This document shows, one piece after another, positions 1 through 12,487 of a DNA stretch of 64,000 bases (its first letter is position 1; each line of letters begins with the position of its first letter). The notes below the pieces were generated by a model, which had not been told where the DNA came from, did no database searches, and saw only the letters and a program-made list of their open reading frames with translations. Source of the stretch: Cerioporus squamosus (lineage: Eukaryota > Basidiomycota > Agaricomycetes > Polyporales > Polyporaceae); contig JABYQS010000048.1 of assembly GCA_022592435.1 (NCBI GenBank), positions 1 through 64,000 on the forward strand, given 5' to 3'. Position numbers and translations under genes: made by a program.

Positions 1-329
1 GTTCGTGCTCTTCACCCAAGAGGCGAGCCGAGGGTCTTCCGCTGCCAAGACGGACGCCATACTGCGACCTCTCGTCACAGGATAGCTCGCTCTGCGCGCC
101 GCCTTACGCGCATTTCCGAATGCAAGCCCGACAAGACGGCTTAGGAGCCTCGTTCCACGGTCGAGCGCCTCGACATCCTAAGGCTCTGTCCCTGCCTCGG
201 GTGTCGTATGGGCCTCCAAGAGTGTTCAGGCTATTCGATCCTAGCTCCGTGTTTTCCTGCAGACCGGCGATATCTCCTCCGCTCGCAAGACGCCCGTCCT
301 CGTTAGATGCGCCGTCGTCGCAGCCAGGT
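1..329. other. Intergenic, no gene seen
   Basis: No reading frame here has the codon texture, splice pattern or protein similarity of a gene. The short open frame at 120-437 gives an Arg/Pro/Ser-rich product with no recognisable motif and looks like a chance frame. Confidence 0.5.
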
Positions 330-1117
330 ATGCGTCGGGGTCACCCGGACAGCGCTCAGTGGCGACAGGGTGCCGGACATGGTCAACAAACCTTACTGAG
401 GTCTATTTCGGTGGACGCTGCTCTTCCATCCAGGTGAAGACTACGGTCGGGCTCCGCTTTCCGTCGGGTGAAGTTTGTCGATGCCACTGACTTCGACTTC
501 AGTGCAAAGACTATGTGGCATACAGCATACACTCTAGGCTTTGCTTTTTGCGTTTGTCGCCTGAACTCCTGAGCCGTTGGGAATTCGTAGGCGCGAGGCC
601 GCGGTGGCGAGAACACCTGATAATCACATTTGCGGAGGTTGCTGCTGGGATGCTATGGCCGGTAACTTCAAGAAATGCGGTCTATGCATCCCAAGAGGCT
701 CGACAGCGGTCGCTGGTGGCCTCTTGAACTGACAAAGTAAGTGGTCAACGATCAGTTGACGACTGCAAGCATTCATAGAACAAGTCTTACAGGTCTACGC
801 GGGCCGATTTGGATGAGCAGGGAGGTCCACCACACGGACTCGAGGCCGATCGGTGCGTTGTACGGCCATCTTGTCGTGTCACTACCCCCATCGTGCACTG
901 CTGCGCCATGTACTCACAAGGTTTCGCGTAGAACTTCACCCGCTTGGCGAACGCCAGTTTTGCCATGAAACGCCTTGTGCAGTCGAAGCTCGCGTCTACA
1001 GCACCGCCGTTAACCGGTCGCGCTACTGGGGTGCAAACACTCAACCCCAACCAACGTTTGCGGTGGTTGACGAATAGCATGCGGGCTGTATCAACAAGAC
1101 ACGCAACGTCCCAAAGG

Positions 1118-1124
1118 ATAAATA
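1118..1124 (+). promoter_or_regulatory. TATA box of the Cys-rich gene
   Basis: ATAAATA lies 71 bp upstream of the start codon. The same element (GGATAAAAG) is kept at the matching place in the inverted paralogue at 48556-48562, inside an otherwise diverged promoter. That supports a working TATA box. Confidence 0.6.
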
Positions 1125-1194
1125 GCAGTTGAAGTTGAGGGAGAACCTCAGTTTCAGCAACAGCCAGAACTACCAGACAACTTCTCCACCCACC

Positions 1195-1704
1195 ATGCAG
1201 TTCACCACCCAGTTCGCTACCCTCGCCATCGCCGTCGTCGCCGCCACGGTCTCCCAAGTGGCCGCAACGCCCGTAAGTCTTGTCTTTTCTCTCCCACAGG
1301 TCGTCCACGACGACTGACACCCATCGTTCCCCCGGTAGATCGAGGCTGGCATCGTCACCACGGACGAGTTCCTACAGTGGCTCGACACGACCGACGCCGA
1401 CATCACCTATGTCGGCAGCCCCATCGACCGCAACGCGCCGCGCTCCGCGCAGAACGTCATGGTGACCTACTGCACCAAGCGCACCCAGGGCGTGTGCGGC
1501 GGCAGCTGCAAGGTCTACAACGGCGGCGCGACGTGCCTCAACGCCGGGGGCACGGCGTGCCTCTCCTCCACGGCCAACGTCGGCTTCTGCGACCGCAGCA
1601 ACTGCGGCGGGAGCTGCAACCAGCTCTCCACCTGCGGGACTAGGATCGATAACGGGTTCTGCTACACCCCGGGCACTGCGTCCATCGTCGTCCCGCCGTC
1701 GTAG
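1195..1704 (+). CDS. Small secreted Cys-rich protein (147 aa)
   Basis: The gene has two exons, 1195-1272 and 1339-1704, with a 66-nt GTAAGT...TAG phase-0 intron. Residues 1-25 form a secretion signal with an alternating Ala/Val hydrophobic core ending near VAATP. The next 35 or so residues are acidic and lack cysteine (region around EFLQWLDTTDADITYVG). The C-terminal half has ten cysteines spaced C-x7-C-x3-C-x8-C-x7-C-x9-C-x4-C-x3-C-x5-C-x8-C, including two CGGSC motifs, and ends in a Cys-free tail finishing PPS. The even cysteine number suggests five disulfides in an extracellular protein. I know no function for this family. The start is fixed by the signal peptide and by an identical structure in the paralogue at 47973-48484. 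It could be an effector-like or cell-surface protein, but that is inference. Confidence 0.88.
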
Positions 1705-1950
1705 TCGCGCTACAATGCCGCGTCCGACCCCAGGACCCAGGTGAGTGACGCGCCGAGTGTCTGTACGCCTTGCGACGGTTCTGACGTGACGTTCTCTCTT
1801 CGCAGGGTGCACGCGCTCTGTCTCTCCATGTAGACACTCTGTTGTAAAGATGAGGACTCGAATGCCATCGAGAGTGTGACATGCATATGCGCAACCGTTT
1901 CTTGGGACAGTGACACCGCCCAACAGCAGCGACACTCAGTGCCGTCGAAG

Positions 1951-2303
1951 CACATCTCTTGGGCAGGCACAATCCTCCCCAGGCAAGGCAGGACCGTCTG
2001 CGCACTATGCGCCCATCCGAGGCCCTTACAGCATTGACGGCAGGTAAAGCGAGGTAAGGTTTTGCTGTTAGCATGACAAGAGCAGACTAATGTGCCAGGA
2101 CCAACCGGTGTTACATCCAGAATGCCGTCGCACACACTTCTACACGTGAGAGCTGTTCGACGATCACCTGCGAGTGAAGGCCACGAGTAGAAGCATAGTT
2201 TGTCGAAAACTACCAATGTCATAATCGTCAGAGGATCACAAGGTGACAATGCATATCAAGAAAAATTACAGATCTAAGTGTGTGAGAGAGAACGACAGCA
2301 AAC
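1951..2303. other. Intergenic spacer between convergent genes
   Basis: This spacer holds the likely 3' untranslated ends of the Cys-rich gene on the left and the GH16 gene on the right. I see no coding frame with sensible splicing. Confidence 0.4.
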
Positions 2304-3322
2304 TCAATACGGACACTCAACCTGAATGCTCGTGAACACAGCTGCCATCCGCCTCGACGCGGTATTCCAGTCGACGGGCCCGTGCGCCCACTCCGACGTG
2401 CCCTCCTCCGCGCTCGCGTCCCAGATGCCGAACTGAAGGCGCGCCGGATGCGACGGGTAGTGCAGGGCGCCCTTCTTCATCGTGTCCTCTGCACCGTACA
2501 TGCATCACGACGGGGTGTTAAGGGGGATTGCGGGGACAGCGACGGGGACGGGGACGCACCTTTGAGCAGCGTCCTGACCTGCGAGCCGTCGACGCTCCAG
2601 ACGATGCGCTCCGGACTCCAGTCGATCGCGTACGAGTGCGTGCTTGCGACGTTCTTCGGGCTGTGCGGGTAGTCTTGCACGGAGCTGAAGGCGCCGTAGA
2701 GCGGCTGGTCTTCCGAGGGGGCGGGCGCGAAGACGTTGGTCTGCCAGTGCAAGGGGTCGCCGCCCAGCAGCTCAACATCGATTTCGTCTCGCTCGGACGC
2801 TTCACAATAGGGTCGGAGAGATGAAGGCAAAGGGATGAACTGTCCCTTAGGGGGAACGTACCTAACAGAATTGACGCAGTCACGACGCCTGGAGTCGCGG
2901 GTCCGGAGAACGTGTAGGTGACCTTGCCGTACCTTGCCTACGCTTCAGCGCGCACACTCGCGTGCCAAAATTGCGGTGACATACCTGACTGTGAAAGTGG
3001 AGTTGAACGTGGCGCCGTCCGCGACCTTGCTGTTCGTCCGTCCCTTCCGAGTAATCTTCCCGTCCGGTTTGTCCAGAAAGAGCCTCAGACCGTCGGTGTC
3101 CAGAGAGTACGAGCCAGGTGGGCTGAGAGGGTCGAAGTCGCGCTCGAAGGCCGAGGCAGACGTAGATGAGTCAAACGCCATGGAGAACGGCGTGCAGTGG
3201 GAGCCTGAGCCGTGCGCGCGGGGAACATGTTGAACGTCCCGGAGATGCGATCCCTTGAGCGCAGTCGCTGCAGCAGAAGTTCCAGCCAAGGCAAGGAGGA
3301 AACACGCTTTCAAATGCACCAT
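2304..3322 (-). CDS. GH16 CRH-like glycoside hydrolase/transglycosylase (277 aa)
   Basis: Four exons read cleanly: 3322-2985, 2932-2862, 2799-2560 and 2488-2304. All introns are GT-AG, and the total is 834 nt including the stop. Residues 1-18 or so form a signal peptide (MVHLKACFLLALAGTSAAA). The catalytic signature is DEIDVELLGGD (ExDxE type), following the CRH-like block YGKVTYTF...PGVVTASILL and followed by the WQTNVF and IDWSPERIVWSVDG blocks. In known CRH enzymes this fold cross-links chitin to beta-glucan in the cell wall. The glutamates of EIDVE should be nucleophile and acid/base. There is no GPI-like hydrophobic tail, so the product is probably soluble in the wall. The frame is intact. 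GH16 assignment is sure; substrate is inferred. Confidence 0.88.
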
Positions 3323-3834
3323 GGTGGTCCGGTGGCAAGAAGGAGACGCAAGTCGAACCGGGGTCTGAGCCTGCCAGCGGCACCCGTGAGCCGGAAGAAG
3401 CGATTAAAGGCCTAGCAGTTGGGTACGTAGAGATGAAACAGGCTGAATCCGTAGATGCTAAGACGATCAAGAGCCAAGCAAGGGAACCTTCGAGACGAAG
3501 GGAAGGGCGATGGAGGAGTGGACGAAGTTCGAACTTGCAAACGCTTGCACGGTCTAGCCAACGGCAATTGCCGACGCCTGTGGGCGGCGGAAGCCGCTGA
3601 AGACACGACTCGCATCCTTCAGTTCTCTCGTCTTCAAACTCCTAGTCCTAGGACAACATCCTTGAGTGTTAATTACTGTCAGACGCGCTAGCTGATATGT
3701 CGACTAGTTCTACTCTAGTCCCAGTACTTAGTAAATCGAGTCGCGGTATCCAGGCATATATATATACACATTCAACTTCGCTTCCTCGGCAAGAGCCCAT
3801 GTGGGTTTGTCTCGCAAAGATGGTGCCGGATGAT
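3323..3834. other. Promoter of the GH16 gene and 3' flank of the F-box-like gene
   Basis: Both neighbours are on the minus strand, so this should hold the GH16 promoter and the downstream end of the next gene. No clear TATA box was found and no convincing coding exon. Confidence 0.35.
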
Positions 3835-5457
3835 CTAAAGATACAAGACGTCCCGATACATGCGCTCGAAGGTGGTGCGGAGCCTGAGTTGATCATCGTA
3901 CTCGGGTTGCCGCGGAAAATATATCTCAGAAGGCGTATGCGTAGGCCCCTCCCATCCGGATTGCTTTCCAGCTTCCAGAACCATATCTTGGTCCCAAATT
4001 CGTGGGCGCTGATAACCCAGTCTGTCACCAGAAGTTCAGAACCCATCGGTCGGTTATAGCTCTGCAAGGTACTCACCCCATCTATATACTGCGATCGCGT
4101 ACTGGAGGGCGCCGCGTCTATATAACCGTGACGAAGAGCGCCATTGTCCCAGACGTGCCAATGGCAAGTGAGAGCAGATGAAGGGCAACAGTTCGCGCTC
4201 GTCTCCTATGGCGCCGAAATAATCTTCCACATCTATGAAGGATATCGCCTTGAGTAGACGTAGGCAGGGGAGCTGCGCGGCATATGTGTCGATCTCCTCC
4301 CCGAAGTCCACCATGGGGTCCACTACTTTCTCCCCAGTGAATGGAAGCCGGGCAAAGTGCTTGTTGACGATTTGCATGTTTTCGAGTCGGGGCAAGTGAG
4401 CGTGTTCGAGGAAGAACATGTGTCCACCGCCACCAGTGGTCGTGATGAAGTACATGAATATGGAGAGTGACCGGAGCTTGGGGAACTGGATCTGAGCAGA
4501 TTGGTGTCTTCCCTCTATAGCACGTCCAGAGAAATTAGCCTCACCGAACCCCACAATCAAAGCATCTTCGACACGTACCAAGCCAGAATGTACCCAGCAG
4601 AGGAAGGCGATACAGCGACTCTACGTCAAGCGTCAGAGCCTTTAGGGTTTGGCCAAAGGCACAAAGCAACATCCAATGCGGTTGTATGTTCAAGGGAACA
4701 GTTTCCTGCACAGAAGTGATGAGCTTTGGGCATCGAGTTCGTGCGAGACGCAAGTACTTACACTCCGCCGTTCACATATGCTTAACACCTCAATCTTCGG
4801 CAGTTCATTGAGGAGGCCCGTATCTGCAGGGGGCCAAGGGGTGACCCATACGATGCGCCTGAGGACTAGCTCTCGGAGCGAAGGTACTCCGTGTAGAAAC
4901 TTGCAGAAATCAGAGAAGAATATTGACATCCTGATCAATCGCAGCGTTACAAGCGCAGGAAGGTGCTTGAGACATGCAAATGAGGACCGATGGAAGGCGA
5001 GAGGGAGCATCGGATGATGGTGCACATTAGTGGTGCCAAATGTGAGGGTGTGAAGGTGCGGAAGGAATCCTGCTGCGAGGATCGTGCCGATGTGCAAGAC
5101 TCGGGCAGCGTACGGTTTGCGCGGATAGTATGTGTCCGGCATATTCACAGCAAGATTGCCGGGAAATATTTCGATAATCTCCAGGTCGCGAACCGATGCG
5201 CGGAGAGTGGAAGAACGGCGTAATCCCTGTGCCAGTCGTTGAATCCGAGCAAGACCTGCGGGTCCAGTCTCCTCCACCATCCACAGTTTGATGCAGAAAT
5301 AAAGAGATCGCTGACTTTGCGGGACCCATGCGCGGCATGTCAAAGCACAATTGAGCAGTGTCTTCGTCTCCACCCTCCAGAGTGCCGTTGTCGGTACGGC
5401 ACTGATAATCTCCTCGTAGATTTCGATAGGGAAGATAGATGCACCTGGCGACGCCAT
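3835..5457 (-). CDS. F-box-like protein with leucine-rich C-terminal region
   Basis: The start at 5457 gives MASPGASIFPIEIYEEII, the typical Pro-x-E-(I/L)-x-x-x-(I/V)-(I/L) opening of an F-box-like helix. It is followed by irregular leucine-rich segments (HLHTLTFG, LRELVLRRI, FPKLRSLSI), as in the large agaricomycete F-box family. An intron at about 4762-4710 joins in phase. A later intron near 4650-4530 is less certain. The last intron probably ends at about 4027, after which the frame reads IWDQDMVLEAGKQSGWEG and ends with FERMYRDVLYL and a stop at 3835. Such proteins are usually substrate adaptors of SCF ubiquitin ligases; the target is unknown. An in-frame upstream ATG at 5613 exists but adds a segment unlike the family. 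The exact splice sites in the middle remain open. Confidence 0.68.
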
Positions 5458-5764
5458 AGTGGTAGAGCACGAGCCAGGAGGTATATTAGGACATGAGGGC
5501 GGATTGTCGCAAATAAGGTGTGACATAGAGCAGTTGCAGACTTGCACTACTGAGCTACTGGCTATGCGCACGTCGCCGCCGCCGTGTTTGAGTGTGCTCT
5601 GTAGCCCGCTCAAGCGCTTAGCGAGCCGCGGTCATGTGATCCCGTGCATCCAGGTCCGGCAAAGGCCGAGCCGTTACGTAGCGGACGAGCGCGCGCCGCC
5701 CTTGCCCTTTCTCCACCTTTCTCCCGCACGCACATACTACTACCTCCCGCGACATACGCCAACA
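5458..5764. promoter_or_regulatory. Divergent promoter between F-box-like and LRR genes
   Basis: A 307-bp gap separates two head-to-head start codons, so it must carry both promoters. No TATA box was obvious, and CT-rich stretches lie just upstream of the LRR start. Confidence 0.4.
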
Positions 5765-8255
5765 ATGGGGTCTGGCTACCTCTCATCATCTCCCCCTTCT
5801 TCACCGTCGCTTGCTCCAATTGACTCGTCTCCGCCGTCGTCCCCCAGCCTTACCGCGCTCTGCACACCCCCAGGCTCTCCAGGTCCCGTCCATCCCTTCG
5901 CTGGGTCCACAAAGTCCACGCGAAGACCGCGCATCTACGAAAGACACAGTAGCGACAGGCCTGCTGCACGTACTTACGCGTACGACGAGGACGACGACGC
6001 GCTCGCGCGACAAGGGGACAGGCTGACCGACACGGTGACTCCGACGCGCCGTGCACGCGTAATTGACCCGTTTTCCGCGTCAGCAAAAGACACTTGGAGA
6101 CCTCCGACGTACGAGAAGAAGGTGAAGTGCGCTACCCCGGATCGCAGCACGACGTCGTCGTACGCGTACGCGAGCAGGCCCGTCCACTCCCCGACTCCGA
6201 AACATAGGGCACCCGCGATGGACTTGGACGTCCCGGACGACTTCTTTCTCACGGATGATGAGCATGAGAGGCCCATACCGTCGAGAATCACTGCGACACG
6301 AAGGGAGACGGAGCATGAGAAGTGGGACCGAGTCATCTCGAACGCGATCGACAAACAGAACGTCGTCATTGACCTAAGGTACGCGTTATGTGCGCATATG
6401 CTTCCCAGTTAAGGGCAAGGAGTTATCGGGAAGAGACGAATGACTTCGTCACATCCGTTCTGCGTACCGATTTGTATGTCCGCAACCCCTTCGCGCCTAC
6501 CAAAACATCCCTGGCACATTTGCCCTGAACTCAAACCATCTGCGAATTTGGGAATGAGGGATCTGGCGACGGTTTTCGCGTCTGTCTGTCTGTCTCAGTG
6601 TTCGCGAATTGACGTACTCACATACTCCAACAGCCGTCTCGCGACTAGCTTCACTGAGGCTCCCATGACGTTTATCCCTCCCCAACGCATCGCAGAGCTA
6701 CAGAACCTTGTCATCCTTCCTTCCGGAAACGCACCCTCCAGTGCACCTCCCTCACCGACCCTTTCGCCTGCCCTGGCACCGACGACCTCCTTCGCCCCTT
6801 CCCGCGCTTTTAACCGTGCAACCACAATGCCTGCTGGCGGTTTCACCCAAGAATTCTTCACTAGCAAAGATGGCGAGGTGCTGCGAGGTACTCCAGCTGC
6901 GCGTGCCGCCTCCATGCAGACAGTCACGCAACAACCCAGCTCCCAGTTATCCAGGCATGAAATTGAGATGTATCTCGCGAACCATGCAATCACGCGATTA
7001 CCCGCAGAGCTCTTCCGCGTCAGCGCTCTTGCGGTACTCAGCCTACGTACGTATCCTCTCGATTTCATGCTACTGCGGGCGAGTCTGATCCCTGTGCATA
7101 GGTTCGAACGGTCTCACGCACCTTCCTCCGCAGATCGCACAGCTTACTGCCCTGCGGGAACTCAACATCGCCCAGAACAAGCTCCGCTGGCTTCCGGCCG
7201 AGATGCTTGGGATGCGTCTAGGGAAGTTGGCCGTGGCCGGAAACCCATGGATGCCTCCACCACCCGCCCTACCGCAAGACCCGAGCAATACTCGGCTGGC
7301 CCGCACGCCGATCCTGTGCGCACAGTCTCCGACCCCGTGGTGCACTTCCCCGTTCCACCTCTCACCGAGCTGTGTCTCCGGATCCTCCTCGCGCCATACA
7401 ATCCTCCCCCTTCGGAACCCCATTCCCAACAGACACCCCACTCTCCTGCACACGCCTCATCATCGACCCCGCTTGCGCCGCCCCACTGGACTAGCGCATA
7501 TCCCCTCCCTCCTACACACACGCACCTCACGACGTTCCTGGAAGCGAGACATTCCATCCCCATCACGGCGGACTACGCCATCTCCCCAAACATCTCCTCT
7601 GTGCTCAGGGTATGCGCGCCTGCCGCGATAGCGCAGCCCGCGGAGGACCGCCTTCCCAAGCACAAGAAAGCGCGTCACGAGCACCACGACAAACCCGGGT
7701 CTTTGCACTCCGCACACAGCGATAGCGACCGCAGCCACAACGACGACGACGTCGACGAAGAGGACATCTTCGCGCCCCGTTCTCGGTCTCGCGCGTCCGA
7801 CGAGGAAGACGAGATCACCGGGATCAGCGTGTGCCCGTCCCCGCGCCATCGTGCCGCGGACGGGAGGTCGTGGCTCGAGGGACGGGTGCCCGTGTTCGTG
7901 CGCCATGCGGAGGAGCGCTGGACGTGGCAGGCGGAGATCGCGGGCGTGCGCGTCGGGGCGGAGGGCGTGGGCGTGCCCGTGCGCTGGCGGGGGTGCTCGA
8001 GGGGCTGTTTGGCGTTCCTTGACCCGCCTGCTCCTGTCGCTGTCCTGTTCCTGAGCCGCCGGAGGAGTCGCAGCCGCAGCCGCCGCGCGATGGTGGCAAG
8101 CTGGGGCAGGTGCGGGTGCGTCTGTCGGTGGGGTTGTTGACCTCGATTTGGACTTGGGGCTCGGAGGGGATGGGGATGGATGGGATGTTGAGATGGAGGA
8201 CTTGTCGTTCGAGGGCGGGTTGGCGGACCCGGCGGACTTTGACGAGGCGTTCTAG
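5765..8255 (+). CDS. Leucine-rich-repeat protein with disordered N terminus; three apparent frame breaks
   Basis: Exon 1 (5765-6378) encodes a Ser/Pro-rich disordered head. Exon 2 begins near 6633 and exon 3 near 7102. Together they give a short LRR block (LRSNGLTHLPPQIAQLTA, then LRELNIAQNKLRWLPAEML) followed by GNPWMPPPP. After that the coding signal changes frame without a usable GT-AG intron at about 7260-7325 (into the frame with PPLTELCLRILLAP), at about 8040-8050 (into PEPPEESQPQPPRDGGKLG), and at about 8105-8140 (into VDLDLDLGLGGDGDG). The end is an acidic tail and a TAG at 8253-8255. All three shifts go the same way, each as if one base were missing, and two lie beside short C or G runs. 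That suggests sequence error, though recent decay is possible. LRR proteins of this kind are probably scaffolds; no catalytic domain is seen. Confidence 0.62.
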
Positions 8256-8539
8256 CTTCTCGTTTCCGGCTCGCCAGGCAGAGATCTTGACGGAAAGTGG
8301 AGCGTGTGTTGTATATTGGTTGGGATACATCTTGATTCCTGCATCACCTTCGCAGTGCAAGCAACTGTTTCTCGTTGCGCACAGCGTGAGGAGGCGACCC
8401 GGCCGAACTCTCGACCTACCTTGCGGACACTATGGCCCAACACAACCGCGCGAAGGAATAACTGGAAGTTGAGTTACGACTCGGACCCCAAACGGGATCT
8501 CTTTCATATCCTTCGGGCTGCCGGTAAGTACTAGTACTG

Positions 8540-10641
8540 TTACATCTTCACGCCCAGAATAGTAGCGACGTGCTCGTCGCGCGGCGTGAGCCTGATGCGA
8601 TTCGGCACGGGCGACCTTCCGGAGAGCCCGTCGTACTCCTTCAAGTCGATAAGCTCGTCCGGAAGCTCCTCCATCTCGAATGCCCACAGGAGATGCGACA
8701 CCGCGAGGAAGATCTCGCGCTCGGCGAGGGCCATGCCTGGACAGATACGCCGACTGCAGGTATCAGACATCAGACAGAGGGGGGTCAGTTGATACGACGT
8801 GACGGCGTGAGGCAAGGACCGAACATATGTACTTACCCCGCTCCGAACATCCAGTGGTCGCGCGCCATGGGATCGGCCAGGTTGGCGGACTCGGCGCAGG
8901 TGAGGTGATCGTTGAGGTATCGCTCCGGCTGCCAGGGGTCACCGGTCAAGGCTGGTCAGCAACTGCCTCGCCCCTTGAGCCGCAACGGTGCAACGGCGAT
9001 CAGTACCTTGAACTCGTAAGGATCTGGATATCGTTTGGGATCGTGATGCATAGTCCACTGCTCGACAGCCTGTGGTCAAGATTTGATTCGCACTCGTTTG
9101 AGGGAACTCCACGAACCGCGTTGAGGATGATCACCGTTTCTTTTGGGATGAGGTACCCGTTGTAATAGAAGTCTTCCGTGTTCATGTGAGGAGTACCTAT
9201 CCAGAACGGGTTGTGGCAGCGCTCGATCTCCTGCAGGTCGCGACGAAAGTCAGTGCGGGCTCAGCACACTGGATCGGACTAGCGGTTCAGTCCGATTACC
9301 TTGACGATTGCGTGAATGTACGGCATCTTCGCCTCGTCATCGGCCGTAGGAAGTCGGTCTCGGCCGCAGACGTTGTCCAACTCTGCGCGAGCCCGGGCTT
9401 GTATGTCACGGCAAGTCGGGATGTGAGCCGCGAACCACTGCTTGACGGACGATGTCTGCATTGGACAACGGAAGGAGTCAGTGGTCGGCGCTCGTCAGAC
9501 ACAACCGAAATGTGGGTGCGTACCGTCTCGACCCCGCCTATCATGAACGCACCGCAGAGAACGATGATGTCGAGGTCGTCAAGCTCCTCCGCCTCACGGT
9601 GCGTGAGCAGATACTTCGCCATGCAGTCAGGGTACGGTTCCCCGCGTGCGAGGGCACCCTCGATCCGCCTAACCATGGTCCCGCATATGTCGACCAGCTC
9701 GCGATTCAGGGCTCTCCCACGCGTGGCCATTTGGTTCGGAAGCTTCTGCAGGAGAGGGATGAAGTCTACCAGATTGGCCACAGGTCCAGTGGTATTCCTG
9801 CAAAGATTCGGATGTCAAGGGTGAGTGAGAGTCGCGGGACAGCCTGGTACTTGGGGACGTACATGAACTCCCGTGAGAGTCTCAACGAGTCCGCCACCAG
9901 TGGATCGTCCAGCGACTCGGTGCGGAAGCCGAAGGTGAGCATCAGGATGTTGTTGAGGGACGCACGGCTGGCAAAGGGCTGCGGGTTTAGAGGCAGGGTG
10001 CCGGCCTTGCTGCGGACATAGAGGTCGCTGATCATCTCTTTCGCCTCGCGCTCTAGGCCAGGCATATATCCGGCCACAGCGCGTTGTGTCAGAAACATGC
10101 TAGCAAGGCGGCGGTGCTTCCGCCTATCCGAGGTTGGAGAAGTCTAAGTGCGCGCACAGTGACAAGCTGCACGGAACGCACCATGTATCGTTGTATTGCG
10201 TTGCTGTGACGCCTCGGCGGGCGAAAACGAGTTGCGCCTTCACGAACATATCCTTGCGGGAGGAGAAGGTAGCGCCATTGGTGACCACGAGATCCTTCAC
10301 GATATGGACGTCGGAGATGGCGACGAAAAGCTGATTCCCGATGAAGAAAGAACAGAGCGGACCGTATCTGGCGGCCCACCGATGGAGGGTGAGCTCTGGG
10401 TACCTGGTGAGATATGTGAAGCACCCTGTGCAGAGGTGAGCTGCTCGAGCTGCTGACGGGAAGACCAGGACGCACCGATGATTGGCCAACCCATGGGACC
10501 GGGAGGAATGCGGCTTCCGGGCTTGGCACTGCGCCAATAGTAACGGCACGTCAAGTATATCACAACAATGACCGGCAAGGACCAAGTATACAAAGCCGAC
10601 CACGACGTCGATAGCATCTTAGTTGGAAGGGAAGGGAGCAT
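8540..10641 (-). CDS. Cytochrome P450 monooxygenase
   Basis: The start at 10641 gives an N-terminal membrane anchor (residues about 12-32), then the hinge RIPPGPMGWPIIG. In order come the I-helix region around LCGAFMIGGVETV, the ExxR motif in EIERCHNPFWIGTPH, the PERF-like block PERYL, and the heme loop FGAGRRICPG split by an intron inside its second glycine. The stop is at 8540. Many short introns interrupt it, all near the usual 50-60 nt. The product should be an ER-bound heme-thiolate oxygenase needing cytochrome P450 reductase. Substrate cannot be read from the sequence. The usual Thr pair of the I-helix follows an exon junction (GGVET then TSSV). The frame looks intact across the exons checked. 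Confidence 0.85.
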
Positions 10642-11791
10642 GTTGGAGGTCGTCAGAGTGGTGCAAGAGGGATATTCACAGAGGATCACTGACCAGCCAG
10701 CCCGATTATAACGAAATAAACTATCCCTCTCCCGGAGGTGATCTCGGTAGGTATCTGTCCGTAGGGCGTAGGGCGGGTAACTCCCCACTTGACAATTTCA
10801 ACGTACGCCTACAAATGTTCGTCACATTTGCGCGCCTTCTGAATACCGACGCAGGGTCCGCCACGAACTCGTCTCCCCTAGGCAGCCCACGATCCGACAA
10901 GTCCACGAACCTGCCACACCCGCTGGCAGTCCGCAATGTCCTTTCCAAGTTACATCCATATATGCGGGACACTGACAGCGGCTCTGTGGAGTGAGATGTC
11001 AGCGCGGGTAGTCGAAGGTGGCAGAGATGATGTGAACTAACGAATTTTGCAGGCCTCAGCAAGGCCTCAGGCCCGGTGACGCGCTAACTTTCGTCGCATA
11101 TTCGGGGAATTGTACAGAGCGAGGTCTTCAGGCCTTCAGCTCTCCACAGCCAGCGAGGTCTGGGTTCTGGGCGGTGTCCTTCGACAAGCGACAGGAACCT
11201 AGAGAGAACGCGAGCAGCCTCCAGAATGCATGTACCGTTGCCAGATCCCATCATCAACATCGCTCAGATGGAAGACACCTGCGGATAACGGACCTGTCAG
11301 GACGTGTCTCCTTTGACCCGCAAGAACTCAATGAGAACAGACACATTTCATACGAAAATCGGCCATATGACCGCAAGCCCTTGATGCAAGCCAACGCAGA
11401 CGAGATCATAACAGCTTCTGTGAGCTTTGAGGCCAGCGTGAGCGGGCTGCGGCAAGAAGATGCCATGACAGCTTCTGATGGCCTTTGACTGCCCTGACAG
11501 CCATGGGATAAAAGATGAGCGAAACAAGATTAGGCTGTGAGCGCAGGGCACAAGAGGAGAATCATGAATTCGAAAAAACTCCTTGCTCAGACACAAAATC
11601 TTCGGAAGAGGCGCGCGCTACGTGAGTTTCGTCCCACGAGGCGATACGGAGTGCTATGGTAAAAGAACTGGCAGGATGCTCGGTCGCGCGGTGTTGTACA
11701 CTTGCAGCGACATTGAAGTTCCAATCACAAGTCGTATTTCGTTCCAGCCAGCAAGGTATATCGACTACAGCACCGAGGTCATTCGAACTAT
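10642..11791. other. Intergenic, no supported gene
   Basis: About 1.15 kb holding the P450 promoter and the 3' flank of the HIT gene. A 104-codon open frame at 11174-11488 (+) has no motif and no splice support, so it is not called. Confidence 0.4.
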
Positions 11792-12487
11792 TCAAAGCTT
11801 CGACACGATGTTCTCGAGAGTCTTGGCCAGGACCTCCTTGGGCTGCTCCACCCGAGGCCAGCCAATGATCAGGCCCTCCTTGTCGTTCGGCTTTGGAATA
11901 ACGTGGAAGTGCACATGGAAGACGTGCTGGTGCGCGATCTTTCCGTTGTTCTAAACGGTGCGGTCATCGCGAAGACATACGTGAGCAGCGCATACTACGT
12001 ACGCGGTGAGAACAACACGATCCATACCTGTAGCACGTTGTAGTCGACAATGCCCAGGGCCTTGGCGATCTTCTTCGCCAGCGGCAGGATCTCCGCGAGG
12101 TACTCGTCGGGAACCTCGTCCATCCTGTCGCAATGATCTGTCATATGTTCCAGTCTATCTGGTGTATTGACATGGACAATCAGGTGCGACTCACACTTCG
12201 GGATGATCAGGGTGTGCCCCTCGGCAAGGGGGCCGATGTCAAGGAATGCGTAGCTTGAAGGTCCAGGTCAGCGATGGAGAGTTGAACGTGGACAGACGCA
12301 GTACTTCAAGTTGGTTTCGAGGACCTTGAAGGCAGGTATTTCTCCTGTAGCACCGATAACGTCAGTAGCTGCCGGAACTCGCTGAGATAGCGTAGCGACG
12401 ACACCTGTCGTAATCTTGCAGAAGAAGCAGCTAGATTGCGACTATTCGTGAGCGTCGCGGTCCCTTGTCAAGTTGGGGAGCAGACAT
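11792..12487 (-). CDS. HIT-family (HINT-like) nucleotide hydrolase
   Basis: Exons join as CFFCKITTGEIPAFKVLETN, YAFLDIGPLAEGHTLIIPK, MDEVPDEYLAEILPLAKKI and then NNGKIAHQHVFHVHFHVIPK. The last carries the histidine triad (HVHFHVI). The CxxC near the start matches the zinc-type N terminus of Hnt1/HINT proteins. These enzymes hydrolyse adenosine 5'-phosphoramidates and act as homodimers in the cytosol or nucleus. The protein ends LENIVSKL with a stop at 11792. The first exon is not settled: the ATG at 12487 is the nearest, but no clean donor joins it to the CFFCKI exon, so the true start could lie further upstream. Size and domain order fit the single-domain family. Confidence 0.8.

Larger units (their letters stand above)
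330..1950 (+). repeat. Segmental duplication, copy A (inverted partner at 47780-49370)
   Basis: This segment and the reverse complement of 47780-49370 match in patches along their whole length. Matching blocks include the stretch around 391-423, the block near 462-500, the promoter blocks at 850-1120, the TATA region, the complete Cys-rich gene, and about 150-200 bp past its stop codon. The gene is most conserved and the flanks are diverged with small indels, as expected of an old duplication under selection on the gene only. The outer limits are approximate, because similarity fades rather than stopping sharply. Confidence 0.75.
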